Shown here: piece after piece, positions 52,259 through 60,984 of the stretch | Layout of the letters: every line of letters begins with the position of its first letter | How positions within the stretch are numbered: position 1 is the stretch's first letter | Program-made: the position numbers and the translations under genes | Origin: Albibacterium profundi | GTDB taxonomy: Bacteria; Bacteroidota; Bacteroidia; Sphingobacteriales; Sphingobacteriaceae | Direction: 5' to 3' | NCBI RefSeq assembly: GCF_042159835.1 | Contig: NZ_JBBVGT010000003.1 | Span: 558,001 to 622,000 of the forward strand | DNA: 64,000 nucleotides | The notes under the pieces: model-generated | The model's database searches: none | What the model was told of the DNA's origin: nothing | Seen by the model: only the letters and a program-made list of their open reading frames with translations

Positions 52259-53617
52259 GTGAAGAATTTCCTTAAACGATACAAAGCCTACTATCAGTCA
52301 AGCTTTCATTTGGCCGGCCCGATTATGATCTCACAACTCGGTCACACCCTCGTGCATACGGCTGACAGTGTGATTGTTGGTCACTTCGCTGGTACCATTC
52401 CTTTAGCTGCTGTCTCACTTGTGAACAGTGTTTTTATGATTGTCATGGTAATTGGGTTAGGTATTGCTTTTGGCCTGACACCTCTTATAGCGCAAGAAAA
52501 TGGAAGAAGAAACTATGCACATTGCGCTCATTTACTTTCTAATAGCCTGTTTTTGAATATTTTGACGGGTATTTTGTTGTTCATCACAGTATATTTTGGC
52601 TCAATGGCGCTCGTTGATCACCTAGATCAGGATCCGGCGGTAGTTATGGAAGCGAAACCTTATCTCTTTATTCTTAGCCTCTCGATCATTCCTATCATGA
52701 TCTTTAGCGCTTTTAAACAGTTTGCTGAAGGTTTAGGCTTTACCAAGCAAGCGATGCGGATTACCATTTGGGGAAATGTCGTTAATATTATTTTGGCGAT
52801 AGTCTTTGTTAAAGGTATGTTTGGTATCGAACCGATGGGTGTCAGAGGTGTAGGCTACGCTACATTAATCGACCGTTGTGCGATGGCTCTTGTTATGGGG
52901 ATTTATATCCTCCGTTCGAAAGATTTTAAACGATATATCTCACATTTCGTTTTTAAGCGGATCGACTTTGCCAGCTGTTATGCTATTTTAAAAATAGGTT
53001 CCCCGGTAGCCATGCAATATGTTTTTGAAATAGGTGCCTTTGCTGGTGCGGCCATACTTGCTGGTGTCTTGGGTGCAGAAGAGCAGGCTTCGCATCAAGT
53101 AGCAATTAATTTAGCCGCCATAACCTTTATGATGGCCAGTGGAATAGCGTCAGCTGCAACGATACAAGTCGGAAACAGTCTCGGTAAAAGAAATTATCAC
53201 CGAATGCTTAAGTTTGCAAATGCAAATTACCATATTGTTCTGATATTTATGACTTTTGCCGCCGTCGTATTTGCTTTGTTCAATCAATATCTTCCGTGGA
53301 TCTTTACCAGCGATACGGTGGTGATTGCCATGGCGGCGAAACTATTGATTATCGCAGGGTTGTTTCAACTATTTGATGGCACACAGGTTGTCGGACTTGG
53401 TATATTACGTGGCATGATGGATGTGAACAAACCGACTTTTATCGTGTTTGTTGCCTATTGGATAGTAGGTTTGCCAATTAGCTATCTGCTTGGTATTCAC
53501 CTGGACATGGGATTGCAAGGTATCTGGTATGGCTTAACATTTGGACTTATGACATCTTCCTTGCTCCTTTTCCTGCGTTATAAATACAAAAGTAAATCGA
53601 TTACTCTTAACAAATGA
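52259..53617 (+). CDS. MATE family multidrug/metabolite exporter
   Basis: Inner-membrane Na+ or H+ antiporter of 452 residues with 12 predicted helices in two MatE repeats. Repeat one has the family's MISQLGHTLVHTADSVIVGHFAGT and PLAAVSLVNSV. Repeat two has QYVFEIGAFAGAAILAGVLGAEEQASHQVAINLA. It starts with GTG after a perfect -7 element. The 3' end overlaps the next ATPase gene by 4 bases (ATGA). The substrate is unknown. Confidence 0.92.
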   Translation: MKNFLKRYKAYYQSSFHLAGPIMISQLGHTLVHTADSVIVGHFAGTIPLAAVSLVNSVFMIVMVIGLGIAFGLTPLIAQENGRRNYAHCAHLLSNSLFLNILTGILLFITVYFGSMALVDHLDQDPAVVMEAKPYLFILSLSIIPIMIFSAFKQFAEGLGFTKQAMRITIWGNVVNIILAIVFVKGMFGIEPMGVRGVGYATLIDRCAMALVMGIYILRSKDFKRYISHFVFKRIDFASCYAILKIGSPVAMQYVFEIGAFAGAAILAGVLGAEEQASHQVAINLAAITFMMASGIASAATIQVGNSLGKRNYHRMLKFANANYHIVLIFMTFAAVVFALFNQYLPWIFTSDTVVIAMAAKLLIIAGLFQLFDGTQVVGLGILRGMMDVNKPTFIVFVAYWIVGLPISYLLGIHLDMGLQGIWYGLTFGLMTSSLLLFLRYKYKSKSITLNK

Positions 53618-55080
53618 AAACTCTAATAGAACTAAATACAACATTTAACTTCAAATGGACAGACGGTCAAACTTGGCTTGTTCTTGGGAACGACGATCTA
53701 GCCAAAAAAGATTTCTTCGATACTCTAGCGACAAAGAAAGTTGTCCAATCAGGAGAGATTCATTACCCATTTGCTAAAGATTATCTAGACGCCACGCCAA
53801 TTGGCGAATATAGAAGAGCAGCGGATCGGATTTCTTATATATCATTCAGACACCATTTTCGTAATAAATCGAACATCAGCCAGTTTTATTATCAGCAGCG
53901 ATTTAATAGTTTTGAGATTGAAGATTCCGTTAAAGTGATTGATTATCTAGAGTCATTAACTATCAACAAAACAGGGATATGGAATGTTGATCGTGTTACG
54001 GATCGCCTTCAACTGAGCGAGCTGATCGATAAGCCTATGATATCCCTATCGAATGGAGAAACGAGGCGACTTATGTTTGCGGCTGCTCTAATAAAAAATC
54101 CGGAGATCATTCTCATTGAACATCCATTCGTCGGTCTCGATGCATCCACTCGCGTGGCATTTGATGCCTTGTTTACAGAGATTGTTGAGTCGGGCATACA
54201 TTTAATCATATCCAGTCATCACCGAGAAATACCGTCAATCGTCACCGATGTTATCATATTTGACAAAGACGCTATGCCAAAACAGCGGAAAATAGATGAT
54301 TTTAAAATCAACTCCATCTCTTCTCAATATTCAGATAAAAAGCAATTTACTACAGATAACATAAAGCCATTGTTGAATTCAAAAGAACCGCTGAGATACA
54401 ATAATATTGTATTGATGAACAATGTAAACGTTCGTTATGGTAGCAAGCAAATTCTGGAAAACGTTAGCTGGGATATACGTCAAGGAGAACGATGGAATTT
54501 GCGAGGTCCTAATGGCGCCGGTAAATCTACCCTCCTCAGTTTAATCAATGGAGATAATCCGCAGGCTTACGCCAATGACATCATTTTGTTCGATAGGAAA
54601 CGAGGCAGTGGTGAGAGTATATGGGATATCAAGAAAAAAATAGGTTACGTTTCACCTGAATTCTTTCAGTTCTTTCCAACGCAGCAGACCTGTTTCGATA
54701 TCGTATGTTCTGGTTTCTTTGACACCTTGGGCCTTTTCAGGAAATGTAGCGCCAGTCAAAAGAAAATCGTATTGCAATGGTTGGAAGCAACTGGGCTTTC
54801 GGGTGAAGAAAACAAGTGTTTTGATAAGCTGTCGATAAGTCAACAGCGCATTTGCTTGATTGCACGGGCGCTTGTCAAGAGTCCTCCTCTGTTAATTCTC
54901 GACGAACCATGCCAAGGCTTAAACACAGAGCAAAAAGAAACAATTAAAGGTTTAGTAGATCAACTGTGTGCAGACAGTGAAATTACCGTGATCTATGTGA
55001 GTCATTATCCGGAAGATATACCTCGTTGTGTGAATAAAAGCTTATCTTTAGAAAATGGCTGCGTGGTAGCCAATGTTTAA
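53614..55080 (+). CDS. tandem ABC ATPase, ModF-like, with degenerate first domain
   Basis: The 488-residue protein has two ATPase domains and no membrane part, like ModF. Domain 2 (from about residue 270) is intact: Walker A GPNGAGKSTLL, signature-like LSISQQR, Walker B LLILDEPCQGLN and H-loop YVSHYPED. Domain 1 lacks a Walker A: where GxxxxGK(S/T) is expected the sequence is LGNDDLAKKDF (about 24-34). It keeps a signature LSNGETRR, a Walker-B-like ILIEHPFVGLD and an H-loop SSHH. Domain 1 probably cannot hydrolyse ATP normally. The role is unknown. It is coupled to the MATE gene by a 4-base overlap. Confidence 0.85.
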   Translation: MKTLIELNTTFNFKWTDGQTWLVLGNDDLAKKDFFDTLATKKVVQSGEIHYPFAKDYLDATPIGEYRRAADRISYISFRHHFRNKSNISQFYYQQRFNSFEIEDSVKVIDYLESLTINKTGIWNVDRVTDRLQLSELIDKPMISLSNGETRRLMFAAALIKNPEIILIEHPFVGLDASTRVAFDALFTEIVESGIHLIISSHHREIPSIVTDVIIFDKDAMPKQRKIDDFKINSISSQYSDKKQFTTDNIKPLLNSKEPLRYNNIVLMNNVNVRYGSKQILENVSWDIRQGERWNLRGPNGAGKSTLLSLINGDNPQAYANDIILFDRKRGSGESIWDIKKKIGYVSPEFFQFFPTQQTCFDIVCSGFFDTLGLFRKCSASQKKIVLQWLEATGLSGEENKCFDKLSISQQRICLIARALVKSPPLLILDEPCQGLNTEQKETIKGLVDQLCADSEITVIYVSHYPEDIPRCVNKSLSLENGCVVANV

Positions 55081-55103
55081 ACAGAACCAAATCGATTTTC
55101 CTA

Positions 55104-55880
55104 ATGTATGATCCAGCTGAAAACCAAGGGTATATAAAGAAAGAAGTAGACTCATACGGAGTTGCTAGAATAGAGTTCGGACACCCATCTCATAATGCGT
55201 TTCCCGCCGCCTTATTAAAAGAGCTGGCTGCGACTATAACAGAAGCGGGTAAAGATCAAAATGTAAAAGTACTTCTACTCAAAAGCGACGGTAACCGGAG
55301 TTTCTGTGCAGGCGCAAGCTTTGATGAACTAATCGATATCAAAACCGAAAGCGCTGGAAAAACATTCTTTTCTGGCTTCGCTTATGTGTTTAATGCTATC
55401 CGCCTGTGCAAGAAAATGGTTATAGCACAAGTGCAGGGGAAGGCTATTGGTGGCGGTGTGGGTCTTGTAGCTGCATGCGACTATGTTTTTGCTACTCAGC
55501 ATGCGCAAATTAGGCTTAGCGAGTTAGGGATTAACATCGGTCCCTTCGTAATAGCACCAGTCGTAAAACGTAAAATCGGCTTGGTGCCCTTCGTAGAGCT
55601 GACCCTTAACCCAGATCAATGGCGGGACGCCCCTTGGGCTAAACAGCACGGCTTATTTCAGGAAATATTTGATACGATGGAAGAAATGGAAGAAGCTGCT
55701 TCTGGGTTTAGTAAGCGACTTGCCAGCTACAACATCGATGCGCTCCGAGCGTTGAAAAAGGTTTTCTGGGACGGAACCGAAGGTTGGGATACACTACTTT
55801 ATGAAAATGCAGCTATCAGTGGCAAACTGGTACTTAACAAAGATGCCAAGGAAAGTCTTAAAAAGATCAAAGGACGTTGA
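55104..55880 (+). CDS. enoyl-CoA hydratase/isomerase (crotonase) family protein
   Basis: The 258-residue crotonase-fold protein has the oxyanion-hole segments FCAGASFDELI and GKAIGGGVGLVAACDYVFATQHAQIRLSELGI. The catalytic glutamate pair of enoyl-CoA hydratase is not clearly conserved: the second is in SELGI, and the first is not at the expected AGADI-like site. Isomerase or hydrolase activity is therefore equally possible. It follows the ModF-like gene after 23 bases and may belong to the same transcript. With etfBA in the window it could serve fatty acid oxidation. Confidence 0.85.
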   Translation: MYDPAENQGYIKKEVDSYGVARIEFGHPSHNAFPAALLKELAATITEAGKDQNVKVLLLKSDGNRSFCAGASFDELIDIKTESAGKTFFSGFAYVFNAIRLCKKMVIAQVQGKAIGGGVGLVAACDYVFATQHAQIRLSELGINIGPFVIAPVVKRKIGLVPFVELTLNPDQWRDAPWAKQHGLFQEIFDTMEEMEEAASGFSKRLASYNIDALRALKKVFWDGTEGWDTLLYENAAISGKLVLNKDAKESLKKIKGR

Positions 55881-55942
55881 TATTAAGAAGCAAACAATCC
55901 CCTCTCATCACTTGTTGGCTACATAAGTAAAAAACAAACACT

Positions 55943-56713
55943 ATGAGAGCTATTTGGAACGGGTCAATCGGTTTTGGTCTTGTCAACATCCCTGTCAAAC
56001 TCTATTCCGGCGTACAGAACAGTAATCTAGATCTCGACATGCTGGACGAGCGTGATCATGCCAATATCAAATACCAACGGATAAATGAAGATACGCGTAA
56101 GGAAGTACCTTATGATCATATCGTTAAGGGTTATTTTCTAAAGGATCGTTATATCATTCTCGACGATCACGATTTTGAAGAGGCAGCACCTGAAAAAAAT
56201 AAAGTTATTGAGCTTGAAAATTTTGTGGATATTCATGAAATCAATCCAATCTATTACGAAACATCCTATTATTCGGCTCCGGAAAAACAAGGAGTAAAGG
56301 CCTATGCCCTTTTACTTCAAGCACTCCTTAAATCAAAAAAGGCGGGTATCGGTCGTTTTGTTCTGCGTAATACTGAAAACCTATGTGTAATACATCCGCT
56401 GGATGATGTCATTGTCGTATCTAAAATTCGATTTCAAGAAGAAATACGCGAGCGGGATGAACTTAAAAAAGTAGATGATGTCAAAGTTAGCAAGAAGGAA
56501 CTCGATATGGGGCTCGCCTTGATTAAACAATATAGTTCTGATTTCGATATTACTGGTTTTAAGGACGAGTACAGCAAAGAGCTTCTGCGCATAATCAAAG
56601 CAAAGGCGAAAGGCAAACAAGCTGCTGTTAAAAAACTCAAACCCAAGAAGGCAAAAAGCGACGATCTTTACGATCAACTCATGGAAAGTCTTAATTCAAA
56701 AAAGGGGGCCTAA
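55943..56713 (+). CDS. ku: Ku DNA end-binding protein
   Basis: Homodimeric ring protein that binds double-strand breaks and recruits LigD. The 256-residue protein opens with MRAIWNGSIGFGLVNIPVKLY, the bacterial Ku hallmark, and continues with KYQRINEDTRKEVPYDHIVKGY and YYSAPEKQGVKAYALLLQAL. It has a lysine-rich C-terminal tail (about 225-250) of the kind implicated in DNA binding. It is convergent with ligD, with a 4-base overlap, so the two NHEJ genes are neighbours but on opposite strands. Confidence 0.97.
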   Translation: MRAIWNGSIGFGLVNIPVKLYSGVQNSNLDLDMLDERDHANIKYQRINEDTRKEVPYDHIVKGYFLKDRYIILDDHDFEEAAPEKNKVIELENFVDIHEINPIYYETSYYSAPEKQGVKAYALLLQALLKSKKAGIGRFVLRNTENLCVIHPLDDVIVVSKIRFQEEIRERDELKKVDDVKVSKKELDMGLALIKQYSSDFDITGFKDEYSKELLRIIKAKAKGKQAAVKKLKPKKAKSDDLYDQLMESLNSKKGA

Positions 56714-59409
56714 GTCATACTTTTATAGTCGGTTATCACTTTCTTAATATCAATACCCTTTTCTAATACAGGCTTAAAGATATCCCCTTTGTTCTGGATT
56801 CGGTCCAGCGCATTGAAGATGGTGAAATCCTGCATTTTTAAGCCTTCTTTTACTTCATCCCATTCTAAAGGCATAGATACAGTTGCACCCGGTTTTGGTC
56901 GCGCCGAATAAGGGGCAGCAATCGTAGCTTGCGATCTGTTTTGTAGAAAATCCAGATAGATCTTACCCTTCCGGTCTTTCAATGCTCTTTCAATGCTCGT
57001 TGTTTTCGGTAGCTCTCTAGTTGCTAAGGTTACAATAATACGAGCAAACTCTTTTGACTGCTCGTATGTATATTTTGCACCCAATGGAATATATATATGT
57101 AAGCCTGTTGATCCACTTGTTTTACAATAGCCTGGAACCTTCATGTCGTCTAAGATCTGCTTAATCACTTGCGCTGCTTCAATCACTTCATCAAAAGAAT
57201 TACCCTTATCAGGATCCAGGTCGAGTATACACCAAGTGGGATAATCCGGCTTCTTGGTCGTACTGCTCCATGGATTGATCTCAATACATCCCAAATTCGC
57301 CATATACAGCAAGGTCGCTTTGTTATTCCCTACCATAAAATGCTTATCCTCGTCACTATCGTCGGTATGATACTGGTACTTATCAATCCAATCAGGCACC
57401 TTGTCGGTTACATCTTTTTGATAGAAACTTTCACCGTTAATTCCATTCGGAAAGCGATTCAGTGATTGCGGACGGTTTTTCAAATACGGCAGTATAAAGG
57501 GGGAAACTTGCTCGTAGTATGTAATTAACTGACCCTTCGTGATTTTTTCCTTTGGCCAGTACACTTTATCCAGATTCGTGAACGTCAAAAGCTGCCCATT
57601 TACCTTCAATTCGGATTTTATTTCTTTTGCCCCTTTTTTTGCCCCTTTTTTATTAGCGGTTTTTGTCCCTGTCTTTTTTGTAGTTTCAGAACCTTTGTTA
57701 TCCGTTGCATCTTCCACGACTTCCTCAACTTTCTTTTCCTTTTCCATAACTACGTCTTTAGCATTTTTATCCTCTCGCATCCCTTTAAAAGAAGGGTGTC
57801 TCATTAGTCCTTCGTCTGTAAATTCTGTAAAACTAACCTCGCAGATTAATTTCGGTTTTAGCCACGTGATTGCCGCCTTCACCGGTCCTCGATAACGTGT
57901 AGGTTTATTTACATCAGGTATGTCGTTAAAAGGCGCGGTTTTTACTTCTAGCGGGCCAAATTCTTTCAACATATCTTTCTGCGTTTGAATGGAAAATCCA
58001 GTACCAATTTTGCCTTTATAGACCAGTTTCCCATTTTCATGCACCCCCGCAAGTAGCGCACTGAATGGCTTTGAGGTGTCTTCATTTTTTGTATAGCCAC
58101 AGATAATCACCTCCTGCCGTTTATTAACTTTGATTTTTAACCAATTGGGTGATCTGCGGCCGGTTTCGTACGTACTATCCTTTCGTTTTGCCATGATGCC
58201 TTCCAGGCCCATTTTTTCAGCGGCTGCTAAAAACTCAGTACCATCTACTAAAAAATCTTTGCTGATCTTGATGATATCATCTTCAACAATCACCTCCTTT
58301 AGTATTTTCTTCCGATCTGTGAGCTCCAAAGCTTTCAAATCATGCCCATTGTACCATAATATATCGAATATGTAATACAGCAACTCTCCATCTTCTTCAT
58401 CTTTCCAGTTTTGTAGTGAACCAAATTTAGCCATGCCCTTTTCATCGATTACCACAATCTCGCCGTCGACCACAGCATCGATATTCTGATTTTTCAGTGC
58501 ATCGACTATTGGCGGATATTTATCCGTAAACGACTTGTCGTTGCGCGACTTGATTTCAACCCGATCACCCTTTATAAAGCTAACCGCGCGGTATCCGTCC
58601 CATTTGATTTCATAAAGCCACTCGTCGCTATCCACAGGCTCATCAACCAAGGTAGCAAGCATGGGCTTAACTTTGGTATAAAATCGTTGCTCGGGGGCAC
58701 CTTTAAGTGTCTTGCTAACAGTTCCTGAGCTTTCTTTATTCTTTGTAGTGGGGTTTGCTTTTTTTTTAGCCGAAGCCTTCGTGGATTTATTTTCGGCCGT
58801 TTCATCCTGACCCTCCGCTTTCGCTATCTGCTCCAGAGATCTTTTGGAGACGACCGATTTGTCCTTTGTCAAAATATCTTTCTCGGAAGCGAATTTATCC
58901 TTGTGTTTAATCAAAAGCCACGAGTTTTCACCCATCCCCTTGGTTTTTACCAAGGCATATTCACCCTTCAGTTTTTGCCCGTGTAGAGTAACCTTTAAGG
59001 AGCCTTCCTTTAACTGTTTCAGAAGCTCCTTTTCCAGTGTCTTTATATCCAGATCCTTGTTTACATCTAGTCGCTCACTCTCCGCAAGCTCATAAGTTCC
59101 TTCATCCCAAAGCATAACAGTCCCGCCTCCATACTCCCCCTTGGGGATTGTTCCCTCGAAATTCCGGTAATCGTAAGGATGGTCCTCCACCATCATGGCT
59201 AGGCGCTTTGTCGCAGGGTTGGTAGAAGGCCCTTTAGGTACCGCCCAACTTTTCAGTACCCCGCCCATTTCTAAACGGAAATCGTAATGCAAATTGGTCG
59301 CATCATGCTTTTGGATCACAAATCTCAGCTCCCTCCCTGCCGACTTTCCTCCCTTTGGCTCAGGTGTCTTCGAAAATTCACGCTTTTTATTATATTCAGA
59401 TAAGCCCAT
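56710..59409 (-). CDS. ligD: DNA ligase D (PE-ligase-polymerase)
   Basis: Multifunctional end-joining enzyme. Domain order in the 899-residue protein: 3'-phosphoesterase at about 1-160 (KHDATNLHYDFRLE with His35, His41, Asp43, and His77 in EDHPYDY). The ATP-dependent ligase spans about 245-545, with nucleotidylated Lys269 in YEIKWDGYRAV. The primase-polymerase runs from about 605, with catalytic Asp730 and Asp732 in LDLDPDKG. Lys/Thr-rich linkers (about 200-235 and 555-600) separate the domains. The order is the Pseudomonas type rather than the mycobacterial type. The ATG at 59409 is preferred over a TTG at 59418. Confidence 0.97.
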   Translation of the reverse strand: MGLSEYNKKREFSKTPEPKGGKSAGRELRFVIQKHDATNLHYDFRLEMGGVLKSWAVPKGPSTNPATKRLAMMVEDHPYDYRNFEGTIPKGEYGGGTVMLWDEGTYELAESERLDVNKDLDIKTLEKELLKQLKEGSLKVTLHGQKLKGEYALVKTKGMGENSWLLIKHKDKFASEKDILTKDKSVVSKRSLEQIAKAEGQDETAENKSTKASAKKKANPTTKNKESSGTVSKTLKGAPEQRFYTKVKPMLATLVDEPVDSDEWLYEIKWDGYRAVSFIKGDRVEIKSRNDKSFTDKYPPIVDALKNQNIDAVVDGEIVVIDEKGMAKFGSLQNWKDEEDGELLYYIFDILWYNGHDLKALELTDRKKILKEVIVEDDIIKISKDFLVDGTEFLAAAEKMGLEGIMAKRKDSTYETGRRSPNWLKIKVNKRQEVIICGYTKNEDTSKPFSALLAGVHENGKLVYKGKIGTGFSIQTQKDMLKEFGPLEVKTAPFNDIPDVNKPTRYRGPVKAAITWLKPKLICEVSFTEFTDEGLMRHPSFKGMREDKNAKDVVMEKEKKVEEVVEDATDNKGSETTKKTGTKTANKKGAKKGAKEIKSELKVNGQLLTFTNLDKVYWPKEKITKGQLITYYEQVSPFILPYLKNRPQSLNRFPNGINGESFYQKDVTDKVPDWIDKYQYHTDDSDEDKHFMVGNNKATLLYMANLGCIEINPWSSTTKKPDYPTWCILDLDPDKGNSFDEVIEAAQVIKQILDDMKVPGYCKTSGSTGLHIYIPLGAKYTYEQSKEFARIIVTLATRELPKTTSIERALKDRKGKIYLDFLQNRSQATIAAPYSARPKPGATVSMPLEWDEVKEGLKMQDFTIFNALDRIQNKGDIFKPVLEKGIDIKKVITDYKSMT

Positions 59410-59491
59410 GTTAATCAATCGAATGCTGTTACAGTAGAACTAACAACATGATTTAACAAATGTTTCCAAGCACTTTGTTCGAAATTATTGC

Positions 59492-59519
59492 TTGAATATT
59501 AAAGATTTTGTTAATTTTG
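59492..59519 (+). promoter_or_regulatory. promoter of tRNA-Arg
   Basis: TTG at 59492-59494, a 17-base spacer and TAATTTTG at 59512-59519. The tRNA begins 17 bases after the -7 element. Confidence 0.5.
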
Positions 59520-59535
59520 CATCGCTCGATGAGAG

Positions 59536-59609
59536 GCCTCCATAGCTCAGCTGGATAGAGCAACGGTTTTCTAAACCGTCGGTCACAGGTTCGAATCCTG
59601 TTGGGGGTA
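59536..59609 (+). tRNA. tRNA-Arg(TCT)
   Basis: Cloverleaf by hand: acceptor GCCTCCA/TGGGGGT (with one G-T at the end and one internal T-G), D-stem GCTC/GAGC, anticodon stem ACGGT/ACCGT with loop TTTCTAA (anticodon TCT, reading AGA), T-stem ACAGG/CCTGT with TTCGAAT loop. CCA is not encoded. An unrelated 72-residue open frame on the minus strand across it is the usual antisense shadow of a tRNA. Confidence 0.93.
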
Positions 59610-59615
59610 CAACCG

Positions 59616-59653
59616 GACATTTGGAATATATAACCGTATTCCAAATGTCTTTT
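59616..59653 (+). terminator. intrinsic terminator after tRNA-Arg
   Basis: A perfect 13-bp stem GACATTTGGAATA (59616-59628) / TATTCCAAATGTC (59637-59649) with an 8-base loop, followed by TTTT. Confidence 0.85.
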
Positions 59654-59775
59654 AAACAACCTAGAGAGCATTCCTCACGAACATTTTATTAATGTTGACT
59701 TTAGTCTGTTTGGTACTTGCTTTGGACTAAATCAGCCATAATATTTTACTCCATCACCTTAAGGAGCAGAAAGAA

Positions 59776-60018
59776 ATGAAGTTTGAGATCATCCATCCCT
59801 TCCAGGATGGTAACGGTCGCGTTGGCAGGTTGATACTATTCAAAGAATGCCTCGCAAACAATATCGTGCCCTTTGTAATTGATGACGACCTTAAATTATT
59901 TTATTACAGAGGTTTACAGGAGTGGCCTCATGTAAGAGAATATCTATTAGACACATGTCTGACCGTTCAGGATAATTACAAAGCTATTCTTCGATATTTT
60001 GAAATAGCATTTGATTAG
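59776..60018 (+). pseudogene. Fic-domain protein, C-terminal fragment
   Basis: The 80 residues begin MKFEIIHPFQDGNGRVGRLI, which is the Fic catalytic motif HPFx(D/E)GNGRxxR. They continue with KECLANNIVPFVIDDDLKLFYYRGLQEW and end with DTCLTVQDNYKAILRYF, matching the C-terminus of a Fic family protein. Complete Fic domains are about 120-200 residues and full proteins 200-370, so the N-terminal part, including the inhibitory or substrate-binding helices, is missing. Upstream in frame there is a stop about 19 codons before the ATG. It is most simply a remnant of an AMPylating enzyme or toxin left beside the tRNA gene. A functional short protein is unlikely. Confidence 0.75.
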
Positions 60019-60024
60019 TATTCC

Positions 60025-60732
60025 TTAACGAACAGCAACAAAGGATGCGAAGCATAGATTTTTATGCAAAACGTCAACCTTCGTAAATCCAACTTTCTCC
60101 AGTAAACTCAATTGATACATCAGACTTCGTGGCGAGTCCTCTTTTTCGATATAAGCAAAAACATGATCACGATAGTTTTCATCCTTTAAACCCATTAGGT
60201 ATTCGCCGTACAGATCTTGATAAACATACGCTTGTAAGTTCGGATCAGATTGTTGTACTAGGTCGAATATCCATATGCTGCCGCCTTCGTTCAATAATTC
60301 GTATAGTCTACGGAATGCCCTTTCCCAATCGTCGTCATCACGCAGGTGATGTAAGACGGCTGTCGCGATAATCACATCAAATTTCCTGCCGCCTAAATCG
60401 ATCAATCTAAAATCACCCTTGTACACTTCTACCCTTCCTTTCGCTTCTGCCCCTACCCTTAGTAATGCTCTATCTAACATCGGCTGACTTAAATCAACCA
60501 ATGTATAGTCTGCATTCGGCCGTTTCTGCGCTAACTTCACCGAATAATTGCCCGCACCACACCCGATATCAAGTACCGATTGAAGGTCTGGATGTCGACG
60601 AGCAATCCCCTCTGTGATTAATTCCATGTTGATCGACGCGTCGACGGTCGACTGCTGACCGGTTTCCAGATTGGAAAACCGTTCAACATCATTATCAAAT
60701 CGTTCCTCAATCTCTTTGGTGGTGGATTTCAT
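60025..60732 (-). CDS. SAM-dependent methyltransferase, class I
   Basis: The 235-residue protein has the Rossmann SAM-binding motif I VLDIGCGAGNYSVKLA near residue 54, motif II YTLVDLSQPML, and motif III-like DVIIATAVLHHLRDDDDW followed by LNEGGSIWIFDLV. The substrate cannot be read from the sequence; the pattern is that of small-molecule methyltransferases. It has no operon partner. The gene is convergent with the Fic fragment (6-base gap) and followed upstream by a GC-rich non-coding stretch. Confidence 0.88.
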   Translation of the reverse strand: MKSTTKEIEERFDNDVERFSNLETGQQSTVDASINMELITEGIARRHPDLQSVLDIGCGAGNYSVKLAQKRPNADYTLVDLSQPMLDRALLRVGAEAKGRVEVYKGDFRLIDLGGRKFDVIIATAVLHHLRDDDDWERAFRRLYELLNEGGSIWIFDLVQQSDPNLQAYVYQDLYGEYLMGLKDENYRDHVFAYIEKEDSPRSLMYQLSLLEKVGFTKVDVLHKNLCFASFVAVR

Positions 60733-60831
60733 GCCTTCGTTTTTTCGTAAATTAAAATTTATTATTTAAATCTAAGAATAACACTTACATGTAATGCTAT
60801 CATACCGTGACAGAGACATCGACTTTGCACT

Positions 60832-60940
60832 ACCCTTGTATAGGGTGTCCCCGCGGTGGACGGGCGGTGGCCGGCTGGTGCACGTAGTCAAACGGCTGTT
60901 CCATCGGGTTCACCGCGGGACCACTCGACAGCTACCTCAG
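60832..60940. other. GC-rich structured non-coding segment
   Basis: By hand count the 100 bases 60841-60940 contain 67 G+C, far above the surrounding AT-rich DNA. They hold a hairpin ACCCT-TGTAT-AGGGT (60832-60846), a 9-bp inverted repeat CCCGCGGTG (60850-60858) / CACCGCGGG (60911-60919) and two direct copies of GCGGTGG (60853, 60864). No convincing protein is encoded. It could be a small RNA, an untranslated leader or inserted foreign DNA. Confidence 0.45.
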
Positions 60941-60960
60941 AAAGAAGTAGGAGAAATTAT

Positions 60961-60968
60961 TATCTTTG
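60961..60968 (+). promoter_or_regulatory. -7 element of the HYC_CC_PP-like gene
   Basis: TATCTTTG, 17 bases before the ATG at 60985, matches TAnnTTTG and lies downstream of the GC-rich segment. It supports starting the gene at 60985 rather than at the open frame's first ATG at 60856. Confidence 0.5.
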
Positions 60969-60984
60969 TGCCGTCAAGGTTTTT

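Noticed and set aside
57169..57895. Plus-strand open frames of about 100 aa opposite ligD
   Set aside because: Shadows of ligD; hydrophobic or Ser/Phe-rich translations typical of antisense to a Lys/Glu-rich gene.
59453..59671. 72-residue minus-strand open frame across the tRNA-Arg gene
   Set aside because: Its sequence (CTPNRIRTCDRRF...) is the familiar antisense translation of a tRNA; no family support.
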